NCBI RefSeq assembly: GCF_036013525.1
Contig: NZ_CP107853.1
Span: 1,550,001-1,614,000 of the forward strand
Direction of reading: 5' to 3'
Source of the DNA: Nonomuraea sp. NBC_00507
GTDB lineage: Bacteria; Actinomycetota; Actinomycetes; Streptosporangiales; Streptosporangiaceae
Length of the DNA: 64,000 nt
Position numbers and translations under genes: made by a program. The notes under the pieces were generated by a model, which did not search any database, was not told where the DNA came from, and saw nothing but the letters and a program-made list of their open reading frames with translations. Shown in pieces: positions 1 through 8,861 of this stretch; position 1 is the first letter of the stretch, and each line of letters opens with the position of its first letter.

Positions 1-70
1 TCGGCTGGTGGGGCAGACGGGCTCGACGAGATCGGGTGGCTGAGGGCACCAGGGGTGGGGCGGGTTTCGA

Positions 71-385
71 GTGGCCGGGATTGGGGCGGCGCACGTGCGG
101 GCCAAGGTGCGCTTCGAGAAGAACATTCGCGCGCTGGTCAAAGCGACGATCGCATCGGGCGTGTGCATGGCGCCGCTCGGCGCCGACACCACCGTGATTC
201 CCCGGTCGCCCGAGGCTACATGGCTGGGTCGACGCCGGTGTGCTCAGTGCCGCGGACGTGCCCACGGGCCTACTAGTGATCGGCCAGGTCCTGACGGGCA
301 GGAGATCGTCGCCGCCCTGGTATGCGGGTTCGGCCGGCCGATCACCTACCAAGACGTGTCCGAGGCATCCCTCGAACGGGAGTGA
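71..385 (+). pseudogene. decayed NmrA-like NAD(P)-binding oxidoreductase, C-terminal part
   Basis: The reading frame at 71-385 ends with a stretch typical of the C-terminal part of NmrA-type atypical SDR proteins (EIVAALVCGFGRPITYQDVS). Upstream it reads KNIRALVKATIASGV and MAPLGADT, also family-like. The segment that should join them (DVPTGLLVIGQVLTG) lies in a different frame at about 245-292, so at least two frameshifts separate recognisable blocks. The N-terminal nucleotide-binding part would lie left of the window. The stop is one base from the next start at 387, so the two genes were probably once cotranscribed. The family call rests on motif recognition only. Confidence 0.45.
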
Positions 386-386
386 C

Positions 387-1049
387 ATGAACGAGAACAC
401 ATTCCAACGGATAGCGGGTTCCAGCGGCATCGCTGTTGGTCTGCTGGCCACCTCCAGTGTTCCGCTCTATTTCCTGTATTCGGGAGCACCGCCCGCTGGC
501 AACGTCCTCACAAGGATCTTGCTGAACATCCTGGCGGGTGCAGCGACCCTGATCTTTCTGGCGGGGCTACGTCAGCTGATCCGCAACGCGGGAAGCGACC
601 TGGAGTGGCTGGCGAGCCTGGCGTTCGGCGCCGGACTGGCGTACGTCACCATCACCCTGGTCGCCGCATCGATCGAAGCCGGAGTGGTCCTGGAACATTC
701 AGGGGGCGGGGTCGATCCCACTATCCACGGACCGCTCGCGCACGCGAACATGCTCATGCATGGCTCGATCTCTCGGCTGCTCACGGCGATCCTACTAACC
801 GCCGTCGGGTACGCGATCACACGGGGCGGATTCCTGCCCTCCTGGACGGGACGCAGTGCCTACATGATCGCCGCAGCCAACCTCGTCTTTGTACCGTCCC
901 TGTTCTTTGGCACGGACGCCTCCCAATTTTATAGCGCCGTCGGCTGGGGAAACAGTGCACTCACCGCCGCTCTCATCGGCTATTGGGCACTGGCCGTCGG
1001 CATCGTGATGGTGAAGCGGAATGTACCAAGTCAACCGAGACAGGGATAG
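387..1049 (+). CDS. six-TM integral membrane protein of unknown function
   Basis: A 220-residue protein with about six hydrophobic helices (roughly residues 12-30, 40-57, 70-92, 125-143, 152-168 and 180-198) and a short basic tail. The ATG at 387 is preferred over the upstream in-frame start at 240 because the extra N-terminus is shadow sequence from the decayed oxidoreductase frame. The length and helix pattern resemble small DUF4386-like actinobacterial membrane proteins, but I do not see a diagnostic motif. It follows the broken NmrA-like gene directly. No role can be assigned. Confidence 0.6.
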   Translation: MNENTFQRIAGSSGIAVGLLATSSVPLYFLYSGAPPAGNVLTRILLNILAGAATLIFLAGLRQLIRNAGSDLEWLASLAFGAGLAYVTITLVAASIEAGVVLEHSGGGVDPTIHGPLAHANMLMHGSISRLLTAILLTAVGYAITRGGFLPSWTGRSAYMIAAANLVFVPSLFFGTDASQFYSAVGWGNSALTAALIGYWALAVGIVMVKRNVPSQPRQG

Positions 1050-1084
1050 CGGTAACCATCGGTAGTTGGTTTGTGATCCGTTGC

Positions 1085-1577
1085 GGCAGTAGGTAGAGGT
1101 TGACGCCGATGCCCTTGGTGAGGCCGGCGAGTTCGGGCGCGCAGAGGTTGAGGGCGCCGTTGCGGGCCAGGCGGTCAGGCTGCCCAGCAGGGTCAAATAG
1201 GCGCGAATTCGGCGGAGGCGTTCGGGCCAGAGTCCGGGGTGAATGTGGGTGCTGGAGTGCTGTTGTCTGGCGGTGAGGTGTTAGGGGTCGGAGTTTCGCG
1301 TTGGTCGGGGTCGTCTTCTGGTTGCTGTCGGCAGAAGCTGAAGGCCAAGTTGACCAGGGCCCAGTGACGCCTAACAGCTGGGGCCGTAGAAGCAGTCTGA
1401 CGACCAGCGCCCGAAACGCGATGCCCGCCGTGCGGGCCTTGTTCACCAGAGGTGACGAGCTGGCCTTGGTGCGAAACGCGGGTCTTACGCCCCTTCGACC
1501 AGGGCGGGCGAACCGATGTACTGGCGCAACACGTATGCGGTCGCATGCCCGGACTTACGATCGCCCGAGTCGTCCAA
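1085..1577 (-). pseudogene. IS701-family transposase remnant (left copy of a duplicated dead-IS block)
   Basis: On the minus strand, 1373-1310 reads HWALVNLAFSFCRQQ, the conserved C-terminal signature of IS701-type DDE transposases, followed by a proline-rich tail. At 1500-1395 the strand reads pieces of the middle domain (FxxKGQLxxLVNKxRxAGIAFRALV) in shifted frames. The catalytic middle that the homologous copy at 17.9-18.9 kb still partly shows is missing. Sequence match with that copy begins near 1085 and is lost near 1577. No intact frame remains. Confidence 0.7.
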
Positions 1578-1766
1578 GAGCAGCGCCCCAGCAGTGATTT
1601 GAACAGCGTGCGGCGCGGTTGCCAGCGCCGTCAAGAGCAGTCAATTCGCCGATCGTTGAGCGGCTCGTGCTCCTGTTGCCGGACACCCGTTGTGTCCATG
1701 GCGGCGCCACTTGTGATGTCCATGTAGATTCCGGCATTTCGGACAGTGGTCGGAGGTGTGCGCGTG

Positions 1767-1788
1767 AGTTCGTGGACACGCTGTCGCC
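1767..1788. repeat. left 22-bp inverted repeat; partners at 2796-2817 (inverted) and 1849-1866 (direct, 18 bp)
   Basis: Seen directly. The left repeat begins GAGTTCGTGGACACGCTGTC. The right repeat, read inward from 2817, differs at two positions. The internal copy at 1849-1866 matches 17 of 18 bases of the core. Confidence 0.75.
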
Positions 1789-1894
1789 CTGATGCTCACG
1801 ACAGAGAACACGTCCTCACGCGGGTGAGGCTCACGATCATCAGGAAGATTCGTGGACATGCTGTCGTCGGCTTGCGGGCAGGAGGGCGGGATGA

Positions 1895-2592
1895 TCAGCT
1901 TCCGCGAGGGGCAATGAGCAAGTGGCCGCCCGCGATCATGGCCATAATCGACCAGAATGGCGTCTCATGCAGGCTCAAAACGCGGGCCGCGCCGATCGCG
2001 CCAGCGACCAGTGTGTTGAGGGCTTCGGCCAGGCGGGAGCCGCAAGGCTTGAGGGCGCACGCATCCGGGGTGAACCGGACCAGCGCGATGTTCGCCCACA
2101 CCCGCAAGATGCTCGGCCAGACGCCGCGCCCGGCGTAGCCAGCCGCGGACGGTGCCCTCTGGGACGTCCAGGTCGGCGGCGATGCGCCGGTGGCCGTGAC
2201 CGTGCGCGCCGGCGGCGAGCAGGGCCTGGCCGAGTAGTTCCAGGGGTGGGTGTCCCGCCGAGTGGTGGATCAACGATCTCGCCGCGCGCCGCCTACCTGG
2301 GCAAACAGGGCTGAGTCGGGAAGGAACTACACCACTCTGTGGGACGTCACCGTTCGAGGCCATAGGCGCTGCGCGGCGGGCAGTGGACGGGCACCAGCAC
2401 GTGGCTCGCTCCGCACCCGCCGCAGTGTGCACGAGCCGGGCGTAGCACCTCGCCGCGACCGCCCGGCTGGCGGACGGTCCGAACCTGCGCATACCCCCAC
2501 CGGCACAGGGGCACGGCCCGGCAGGACGGGCAGTCCAGCCGACCGGCTGTCAGCGCGGCACGCACGGCCTCGGCGTCCAGAACCACGATCAC
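1895..2592 (-). pseudogene. DUF6431-type zinc-ribbon/HTH protein, frameshifted
   Basis: Three minus-strand frames carry successive blocks of one protein. At 2592-2347 there is an N-terminal zinc ribbon (LDCPSC then CGGCG, ending HVLVP). At about 2260-2120 there is a helix-turn-helix (GHGHRRIAADLDVPEGTVRGW). At 2107-1895 there is the C-terminal block (ANIALVRFTPDACALKP, then SIMAMIAGGHLLIAP). This order matches a common actinobacterial DUF6431-type protein of about 200 residues. Extra sequence and a frameshift near 2262-2347, and a second shift near 2110, break it. It lies inside the inverted-repeat-bounded segment. The molecular role of the family is not established here. Confidence 0.65.
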
Positions 2593-2926
2593 AGCGGCGA
2601 GTCGTCCTCATCCGATCAGCCTCGCCCGGGCACTCGGTCGGGCGACAGGGGGAACCGGTGTTGCGGTCGGCCTAACCCTACCCACCGCGCATGATCGACT
2701 GGCCGGAACGAGCGGAACCGACAGCATGTCAATGACGACGAACGCCCACATGGTCCCCTACCGGGCCGTACGCCGCTCGTGCTCACCCCCGTGTCGCGAC
2801 ACCATGTCCACGAACTCGCCAGACATCCGGAGGGCGATGCTCACGCTGGATGACGAGAGAGGGCTCTCACGGACTCAGGAGAAGTGACGGCTAACAGTGC
2901 TCCCATGACCTTCCGCGTCAGAGTTC

Positions 2927-3170
2927 ATGGGTTCTGATCCACTTCTTTTGACGGCGTCGAAGTCCTGGCGCGAGCCGCGAGCCAGGCTGCGGAGCGGCTT
3001 GAAGCCGGTGGCTTCGGCCTGGTGGAGCCACCGGGCAGCAGATGGCCGTGCCGGTTGGCCATCGTCGCGGCGAAGGTGGTCACGCAGTCAGCTACGGCGT
3101 CCAGCTCGGAGCAGCGTGTCCGTAGCTGCTCCACGACGGTCTTGCGCGGGCACTCGTGCGCCCGGCACAC
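2927..3170 (-). pseudogene. ISL3-family transposase C-terminal remnant
   Basis: Minus-strand reading gives VEQLRTRCSELDAVADCVTTF then NRHGHLLP, the conserved part of the ISL3 transposase C-terminal domain. A frameshift follows. Nearly the same sequence occurs at 18960-19140, so this is the displaced right part of the left copy of the duplicated IS block. It is not functional. Confidence 0.7.
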
Positions 3171-3512
3171 GAACCGGCCCTACGAGTACGAACACTTGTC
3201 ACCTACGATCAGCACCGCGCCCACCAACCCCTGAACCAAGCTGCCCGCTGCGTCCCGTCCCGGACCCGATCAGAAACCCCGACGAATCAACGACCTGAAC
3301 ATACGCCACGGGACCAGCTTGGCGGCGTCCTCCACGATTGTTCACATGCCGCTTGAACAGATGGATGGAATTTTCGGCAGGCGCAATGTCCGGCTGCGTC
3401 GCGCCATGGACGATTGTCTCGCAAGAGAGAGACAGTGGGACGAAAGATCCACGACAGCTGCGAAGATTACTGTGTTCTTCGTTATCCGCCTCCTCCAGAA
3501 AGCGAGACTCCT

Positions 3513-3806
3513 GTGAGATTCGCCAACCAAGCAGTGGCACTGACACTTGCTACTGCTGCCGTTTTAGGCGGCGGCAACACAGCATTGGCTGCCTCCCAGC
3601 CTGAGATCAAGTCGTCGTGGCCGATGCCGTCCACCTCTACTCAAGTCATAGCATCCACCCTTCTAGTAGCGCCAACGAGAAGTCGCTACTATTCCGAATT
3701 GGCGACGTGTGAAATCGCCAGAAAGGCAGTAGAATGGTATCTTAACGTAAGTAACAAATGTTATCGATATACCTACCAGGAGTGGTATTACCTGATCTTG
3801 GATTGA
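3513..3806 (+). CDS. small secreted protein, unknown function
   Basis: A 97-residue product starting at the GTG at 3513, in frame with a longer upstream opening. This start gives a clean signal peptide: VRFANQ, a hydrophobic run AVALTLATAAVL, then a likely signal peptidase site after AALA. The mature part of about 70 residues has two Cys and is rich in Tyr and Trp (SRYYSELATCEIARKAVEWYLN, with a second Cys in NKCYRY). Base composition is clearly lower in GC than the neighbours. It resembles the next gene in size and in its Cys/Trp pattern, so the two may be diverged paralogues. Confidence 0.55.
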   Translation: MRFANQAVALTLATAAVLGGGNTALAASQPEIKSSWPMPSTSTQVIASTLLVAPTRSRYYSELATCEIARKAVEWYLNVSNKCYRYTYQEWYYLILD

Positions 3807-4064
3807 CTGAATACCCGCAGCCGCTATCAACTTGGCAGCGGGCTACGGGTCTGCTGACGAGATTACCTGCGTGTGGGCGGCAGTGGTTCCAGCGTCCATC
3901 TGCACTGACCCCCGTGTTGGTCGGGACTCCACCTCCAGGGATGTCACGAGTACAACCGTCTCGAGGCCGAGTTGAGATGGTGCGTGGTTTATGCAAGATG
4001 TGAGGCCATCAGGGCTCGAACCCGCCAAACACATAGCTTGGCTGGTAGCACAGATAGGAGTATC

Positions 4065-4358
4065 TTGAGATCTCTCAGACAGTTCATGATTGGCATCGCC
4101 ATCTTCTCCGCGATGGTCATTCCCGCAGGGGCAGCAAACGCGGTCAGCGCAGGTGAAGCGCAGACAACAGCACACTCGATCACCGTGGGCTACGCTCCCG
4201 TTGTGATGGACGGCTATGGTACTCAAGCGGACTGCGAAAGAGACAGGCGGTGGTGGGAGGGAATCTATAAATGGCTCGGTTATGTGAGCATTGATGGTGA
4301 CTGTAGGTACGACATAATACACGGCTGGTGGGAGTTTTCCCTATATCCTCCCCTTTAA
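4065..4358 (+). CDS. small secreted protein, unknown function (possible paralogue of 3513-3806)
   Basis: The TTG at 4065 has AGGAG four bases upstream and gives a basic n-region (RSLRQ) before the hydrophobic core MIGIAIFSAMVIPAGAANA. The ATG at 4086 is an alternative. The mature part has two Cys flanking a Trp-rich stretch (QADCERDRRWWEGIYKWL, then DGDCRYD), like the gene before it. The low GC and isolated position among transposon fragments suggest horizontal arrival. The function is unknown; Cys-stabilised small secreted proteins of actinomycetes are often uncharacterised. Confidence 0.55.
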   Translation: MRSLRQFMIGIAIFSAMVIPAGAANAVSAGEAQTTAHSITVGYAPVVMDGYGTQADCERDRRWWEGIYKWLGYVSIDGDCRYDIIHGWWEFSLYPPL

Positions 4359-4419
4359 GGGGCAAGCGTCGGCCGTGCTGCCCCCACTCCAGTCGCGGCT
4401 GGCTCCGGATAAGACCCAC

Positions 4420-4992
4420 CGTCAAGAAGTACGCCACCGCCGAGCACGCCGAGCAGCTGATCCACGGGCCGAAGTACGCCACCACCCTGGTCGACCCGTT
4501 CCGCGACTACCTGCGCAAACGCCGCGCCATCGAGCCCGGCGTGGCCACCTGGACTCTGCTCGGCGAGATCAAGGCGATGGGATATCAGGGCGGTTCCACC
4601 CTGCTCTACCGCTACCTCGGACAGGGCCGCGCCGACGGTGAACACCCGCAGCCGTCGCCCCGCCGCCTCACCACCAACCCGGCCAAACTCACCCCCACCC
4701 AACAGACCCATCTGGAACACACCCTCAATCTCAAACGCTGCCCCGAACTACAGGCCGTCGTCGGCCACGTGCGCTCCTTCGCCGCCCTGCTCACCGCAGA
4801 TCACGATGGCAACCTCGACGAGCACACCGCACACCTGGACGCCTGGATCGACCAGGTCCGCGCCGACCAGCAGGCTCCCGCGCTGCGTTCCTTCGCCGAA
4901 GGCCTGCTCATCGGCCACGACGCCGTGGCCGCCGCACTCGCCCTGCCCTACAGCAACGGATCCACCGAGGGCATCGTCGACAAGATCATTAT
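4420..4992 (+). pseudogene. ISL3-family transposase, C-terminal half
   Basis: The frame carries the ISL3 C-terminal half: DYLRKRRAIEPGVATWTLLGEI, a linker, then LKRCPELQAVVGHVRSFAALL and YSNGSTEGIVDKI. Protein homology stops at the conserved EGxVNxIK motif at about 4990. There it abuts, tail to tail, the equivalent motif of the minus-strand ISL3 transposase next door. The N-terminal zinc-finger and catalytic parts are absent. Confidence 0.75.
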
Positions 4993-6566
4993 GTTGACGA
5001 GGCCCTCGACGGGGCCGGAATTGTGCGCCAAGGTGAGCCCGTTGACGACGGCGTCCATGTCGCGACGAAGCCCGTTGGTGAAAGAGTGCAGGTGGGGCAG
5101 TTCGTCGGCGTCGACGGCGGCCATCCAGGCGGTGAGGCTCTCCAGGGTGCCGGTGCGGTTGGTGAGCATCGTGGCGAAGGCGGCCACGTGCCCGGCCGTG
5201 GCGGCCAGCGGATCCGAGCGAGCCAAGATCTCCTGGAGCTTTGCCTGGTCGCCGGGGTCGAGCCGGTCGGGGTGCGTGCAGATCCACTGGGTGACCTGCC
5301 GGACCGAGGGCGCCGCCGACGTCGCGGGGAGGTCGGTGCCGGTCGTGCGGAAGGTGTGCAGGTAGCGGCGGACGGTTTGCGGGCTGCCGCGGTAGCCCAA
5401 GGCGATGATCTCTTCGGTGAGGCGGGCAGCGTTATGGCAGCCCTGGTTCCAGCGGTGGTGCAGGTAGTCGGTGTAGCCGTCCAGCGGTGAGGGGCGAATG
5501 CCCGGGGCGGAGCGGACCAGCAGTTCCCCGGGATCGGCTGCGCGGGCGAACCTGCGCACCGTGGCGCGGTCGATGCCCAGGTCGCGGGCGATCTGCGAGT
5601 GGCTGTGCCCCACGCGAGCCGCTCGTGAACGGCCCGATGCCGCTCGAGGGTCCGGGGTACGATCCTGCCGTTGTTCCGGCGGGCGGCGATCGAGGCCTCG
5701 GCACTGGCCTCGGGCGCAGCCGAGCCGTCCGGCCGCTGCTCGGACGCACCCTGCTCATCGGGAGGTTCGCGCAGCTCGGCACGGTATTGAGCGACGGTCT
5801 TGTCGACGTAGTCGATGAGGTTCTTCCACAGATGGAAGCGGTCAGCGACCTGGGTGGCCTGCGGTGCTCCCGTACGGGCGCCGTCGGCGTAGGCGCCGGC
5901 ACGATCCCTGCAGATCACTTCCACCTCGGGATGTTCGGCCAGCCAGGCGGCCAGCGTGCCCGATTCCCGGTCGGCCAGCAGGTCGATCACCGTGCCGGTG
6001 TCCATGTCCACCAGCACGGTGCCGTAGGTTCGCCCCTTGCGGGTGGCAAAGTCGTCCACGCCGAGCGTGCGCACCTCACCGGGCGCGCCGGTGGGTAAGG
6101 CGCGCAGCAGCCGGATCAGGCTGATACGGGAGGCGGTCGCGGCGATGCCCGACTCGGCGGCCACCCGGCTGCCCGGACGGCCCCCACTCGCGCGTGCCAC
6201 CAGCTCCAGCATGGCCCGCAACGTCGGGGTACGGCGCGCTCGCCGGGGCACCAGGAGGGACACGTCCGCGGAGAAGGTGCCCAGGTCACGGCCGGGATTA
6301 TCACAGCGGAAACGGGTCACCTCGATGTCGATCACTAGCGGACGGCCCTCAACGGGGCCGTGATGGACGCGACGCCGGTAGCTGCCATGCCGCCGCACCG
6401 CCACCATGCCACAGGAGCGGCAGACCGCCTGCTGGACAGCATCGCGCGCGCTGATCAGCACGCTGTCATCGTCCTGGCGGGCGACGTGGGTGATCTCGGC
6501 ACTCGCTAGAGAGGGGAAGACCAGGGCAAGGCAGCACGCTTCCCCGCAGGCGCATTCATGCACCAT
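4993..6566 (-). pseudogene. ISL3-family transposase, frameshifted and C-terminally truncated
   Basis: From the ATG at 6566 the frame shows the N-terminal zinc-binding region (ECACGEACC, later CRSCG), the first catalytic block [20 protein letters not shown], and ICRDRAGAY then [11 protein letters not shown]. At about 5612 coding shifts frame into an HTH ([18 protein letters not shown]). It continues to the conserved GPVEGLVN and ends at about 4993, at the same motif where the plus-strand ISL3 fragment ends. One frameshift plus loss of about the last 30 residues makes it a pseudogene, although quite recent. Confidence 0.8.
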
Positions 6567-6615
6567 GATGGCCTCGCGATCGTTTTGCAAGATCGGTTCG
6601 TGACAAAACCGGATC

Positions 6616-7029
6616 ATGGCAAGACGACCGCATCTCATGCGCGGAGAGTTATCGAAGCGCGATCATCCGCACCAACCGCTACGCGCCACCTCGGTCCACG
6701 AGATCACCTTCCGTAGCGGCTCCACAGGGAATGTGCCAGAGCCGAATTTCGTGATCGTCGACACCTATCTGGGTGAACACAAGATTCAGGCGGTCATCCC
6801 GATCAAGGAGGACCAGAAGGCCAACCGGTTCAAGCGTGGTTCGTCCGGCGGCCGTCCGCCCAACTTCGACGCCGAGCAGTACAAGGAGCGCAACACCGTC
6901 GAGCGCTGCTTCAACAAGCTGCGGCAGTTCCGGGTCGTAGCCACGCGCTTTGACAAGCGCGAGGTCATCTACCCGGGCACCATCGACGTCGCCTCCATCA
7001 AGATCTGGCTCCGCGACCCGGTTCCGTGA
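6616..7029 (+). pseudogene. IS5-family transposase, C-terminal fragment
   Basis: From about 6740 the frame reads FVIVDTYLGEHKIQAVIPIK, then GGRPPNFDAEQYKERNTVER and NKLRQFRVVATRFDKR. This is the second half of an IS5-type DDE transposase including the catalytic Glu region (YKERNTVER). The N-terminal half is missing and replaced by unrelated sequence adjoining the ISL3 pseudogene. Confidence 0.8.
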
Positions 7030-7054
7030 TCGGTGGCACGTGTCCTGGTCCGTT

Positions 7055-7489
7055 CTAGGATCCGGGCAGCACGTCTTTTCCGGACGGGCGGATCGCCCAG
7101 GCATATTGCGTAGTGGCGAGTATGCCGAGCAGGACGGCGGTCGCTGCCAGCAGGATGCGCAGCTGGATGCCGGCGCCCAGACCGATGATCGCCCAGGCGA
7201 GGAAGGCCAGAGCCGTGACACCGTTGGCGACGGCGACCGCGCGGACGACGACAGGGTCGGGTCGTCCGCTCAGCCACCACAACATCACGGCCGCCAGGAG
7301 CAGGACGAGTGCGACCACCAGCAACACCGGTGTGGACAGCCAGGACGGCATACGCCATCGGCCGGTACCCAGCAGTCCATACGCCAGGACCACGCACACC
7401 ACCGTCAATACCGTCTCCAGCCCGGCATCCAGGCGCAGCAGCCAACGCACGCCAGAAGTCGTAGTGAATGTTGTTGTGGACGCCTCCAT
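7055..7489 (-). CDS. four-TM membrane protein next to a divergent TetR regulator
   Basis: A 144-residue protein with four predicted membrane helices (about residues 20-40, 50-71, 83-103 and 108-128) and short polar ends. It is divergently arranged with the TetR gene. The intergenic stretch carries an extended inverted repeat (7514-7556) just upstream of its start at 7489. The likely arrangement is a TetR-controlled membrane protein gene. No family motif was recognised. Confidence 0.75.
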   Translation of the reverse strand: MEASTTTFTTTSGVRWLLRLDAGLETVLTVVCVVLAYGLLGTGRWRMPSWLSTPVLLVVALVLLLAAVMLWWLSGRPDPVVVRAVAVANGVTALAFLAWAIIGLGAGIQLRILLAATAVLLGILATTQYAWAIRPSGKDVLPGS

Positions 7490-7513
7490 CGTGATTCCTC
7501 CCTTCCCGCTCGC

Positions 7514-7556
7514 AGTGTAGCGACTGCTACATGCAGCGTAAAGCGGTCGTTACACT
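7514..7556. promoter_or_regulatory. probable TetR operator between divergent genes
   Basis: AGTGTAGCGAC (7514-7524) recurs inverted as GTCGTTACACT (7546-7556) with one mismatch. Inside the left part is the smaller palindrome TGTAGC-GACT-GCTACA (7517-7532). The site sits between the two divergent start codons, as expected for autoregulation plus control of the membrane protein gene. Confidence 0.6.
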
Positions 7557-7563
7557 GCCGTGC

Positions 7564-8196
7564 GTGGACCGCCGCACCGAACTCACCGCGAAAGCCCTCG
7601 ACCATGTGCTCACTCACGGCCTGATCGGCCTTTCGCTGCGCCCCCTCGCCGCCGCTCTGGGCACTAGCGACCGCATGTTGATCTATCATTTCGGCAGCAA
7701 GGACGGACTGATCACCGCCGTGCTCGCACTGGCGAACCAACGATTCGCCGCATCCTTCCAGTCCATGGCTAAGGGCGCTCCGCCCGCCCGAAGCCCCGAT
7801 GAATTCGTCCGCTACGCCTGGCGGGTACTGGCCGGCTCTGCCGCCACCGGCGCCATCCGGCTCTACCTGGAGATGTGTGTCCTAACGCTGCGCGAGCCAG
7901 AGCGCTGGAGCACCGCCCAACAACAGATACGCGAGCCGTGGCTGGCCATGCTGCGGGAAACCCTCACAGACCTCAACACACCGCAGGCACAGGTTCCCGC
8001 CCTCGCCGACCTCATCCTCGACACCCTGGACGGGCTCCTACTCGACCGACTCATCAGCACCGACCCTGCCCGCGCCGACGACGCCGCCGACGCCTTCGCC
8101 GACCTTCTGAGAGGTTTCCGTAATGGTGACGTCGGGTATTGGAGCCCTCTGAATGCCTCCGGTGATCAAGCCTTGCGGCCTTGCTCTGGGAGGTAG
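7564..8196 (+). CDS. TetR/AcrR-family transcriptional regulator
   Basis: A 210-residue regulator. The N-terminal TetR HTH is clear (residues about 5-55: ALDHVLTHGLIGLSLRPLAA, then SDRMLIYHFGSKDGL). The rest is an all-helical ligand-binding domain. I prefer the GTG at 7564 (VDRRTELTAK) to the ATG at 7531, because the latter would lie inside the operator palindrome. Gene and operator suggest an autorepressor also controlling the divergent membrane protein. Its 3' end overlaps the convergent kinase gene by 31 bp. Confidence 0.85.
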   Translation: MDRRTELTAKALDHVLTHGLIGLSLRPLAAALGTSDRMLIYHFGSKDGLITAVLALANQRFAASFQSMAKGAPPARSPDEFVRYAWRVLAGSAATGAIRLYLEMCVLTLREPERWSTAQQQIREPWLAMLRETLTDLNTPQAQVPALADLILDTLDGLLLDRLISTDPARADDAADAFADLLRGFRNGDVGYWSPLNASGDQALRPCSGR

Positions 8197-8861
8197 GGGC
8201 TGAAATGGTCGGCGACTATCTCCGCGATCGCAGCGGCGTCGCGCGAACCGTCGACTTCGATCACGCGGATGCCGAGCTGGTGGGCGGTGCGGACGGCGTC
8301 CTCTGCGACGAGGCGATCGCGGGTGAGGCGGTTGGCCTGTGCTCGAGCCGGATCGCTGACGCGGTGCCCGAGCGAGGCGGCTCGGGGTAGGTCGTGGAGC
8401 TGGTGTTGGCGGAACTCCGGCGTGGGCACCATTATGACCATCCGACGCGGTGAGTCGATGATGGGTGCGACGAGTTCGGGGCGGAGTCCCCAGCCTTCGG
8501 CGATGATCGGGTGGCCCGAGACGAGCGCGCGCAGGTCGTCCAGGGCCCACTCGAACCGGTCCGGGAAGCCGGCCAGGGTCTCGGTGGCCATCTCTTCTGG
8601 GGTGGCGTGGACCCACACCTTGTCCGGGTCGGGACCGGTGGCGGGCTCGCCGAGGCCGACGCGACGGGCGATTCGGCGATCATTGTGACCGCGCGCGTCG
8701 TGGTAGTCGTAGTGATAGACGGTGATGCAGTGTTGGACGGCCAAGAGCCGGGCCACGGTCGACTTTCCGGCCCATTGGCCGCCGCCAATCCACAATGCGC
8801 GGTGCAACGTGCCGAAGGGATCCCAGTTTTCGCTGTCGGCAAGGGAGTTATGGCTGGTCAT
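8166..8861 (-). CDS. P-loop NTPase / small-molecule kinase-like protein in the recombinase operon
   Basis: A 231-residue protein with a Walker A loop at residues about 26-34 (GGGQWAGKST), an acidic nucleotide-kinase-like segment (VYHYDYHDARG), and a later GHPIIAEGWGLRPELV region typical of nucleoside/shikimate-kinase-like folds. Its ATG overlaps the stop of the zinc-ribbon integrase-like gene (ATGA), so it is translationally coupled as the last gene of the recombinase operon. It may be cargo of the element rather than part of the recombination machinery. The substrate is unknown. Confidence 0.75.
   Translation of the reverse strand: MTSHNSLADSENWDPFGTLHRALWIGGGQWAGKSTVARLLAVQHCITVYHYDYHDARGHNDRRIARRVGLGEPATGPDPDKVWVHATPEEMATETLAGFPDRFEWALDDLRALVSGHPIIAEGWGLRPELVAPIIDSPRRMVIMVPTPEFRQHQLHDLPRAASLGHRVSDPARAQANRLTRDRLVAEDAVRTAHQLGIRVIEVDGSRDAAAIAEIVADHFSPYLPEQGRKA

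Larger units (their letters stand above)
1767..2817. mobile_element. candidate 1.05-kb element with 22-bp terminal inverted repeats around a DUF6431-type gene
   Basis: The 22 bases at 1767-1788 reappear as their reverse complement at 2796-2817 with two mismatches (core TTCGTGGACAYG). They face inward and enclose one decayed minus-strand DUF6431-like gene. A third, direct copy of the core lies at 1849-1866. The homologous dead-IS block at 18-19 kb lacks all of this, which fits insertion of the segment into that block. No target duplication was identified. Whether DUF6431 proteins mobilise DNA is not something I can claim; the unit may be non-autonomous. Confidence 0.5.

Noticed and set aside
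4000..4027. Minus-strand GGGTTCGAGCCC resembling a tRNA T-arm
   Set aside because: No matching acceptor, anticodon or D-arm lies at the proper distance on that strand. At most it is a tRNA 3' fragment, and chance is likely.
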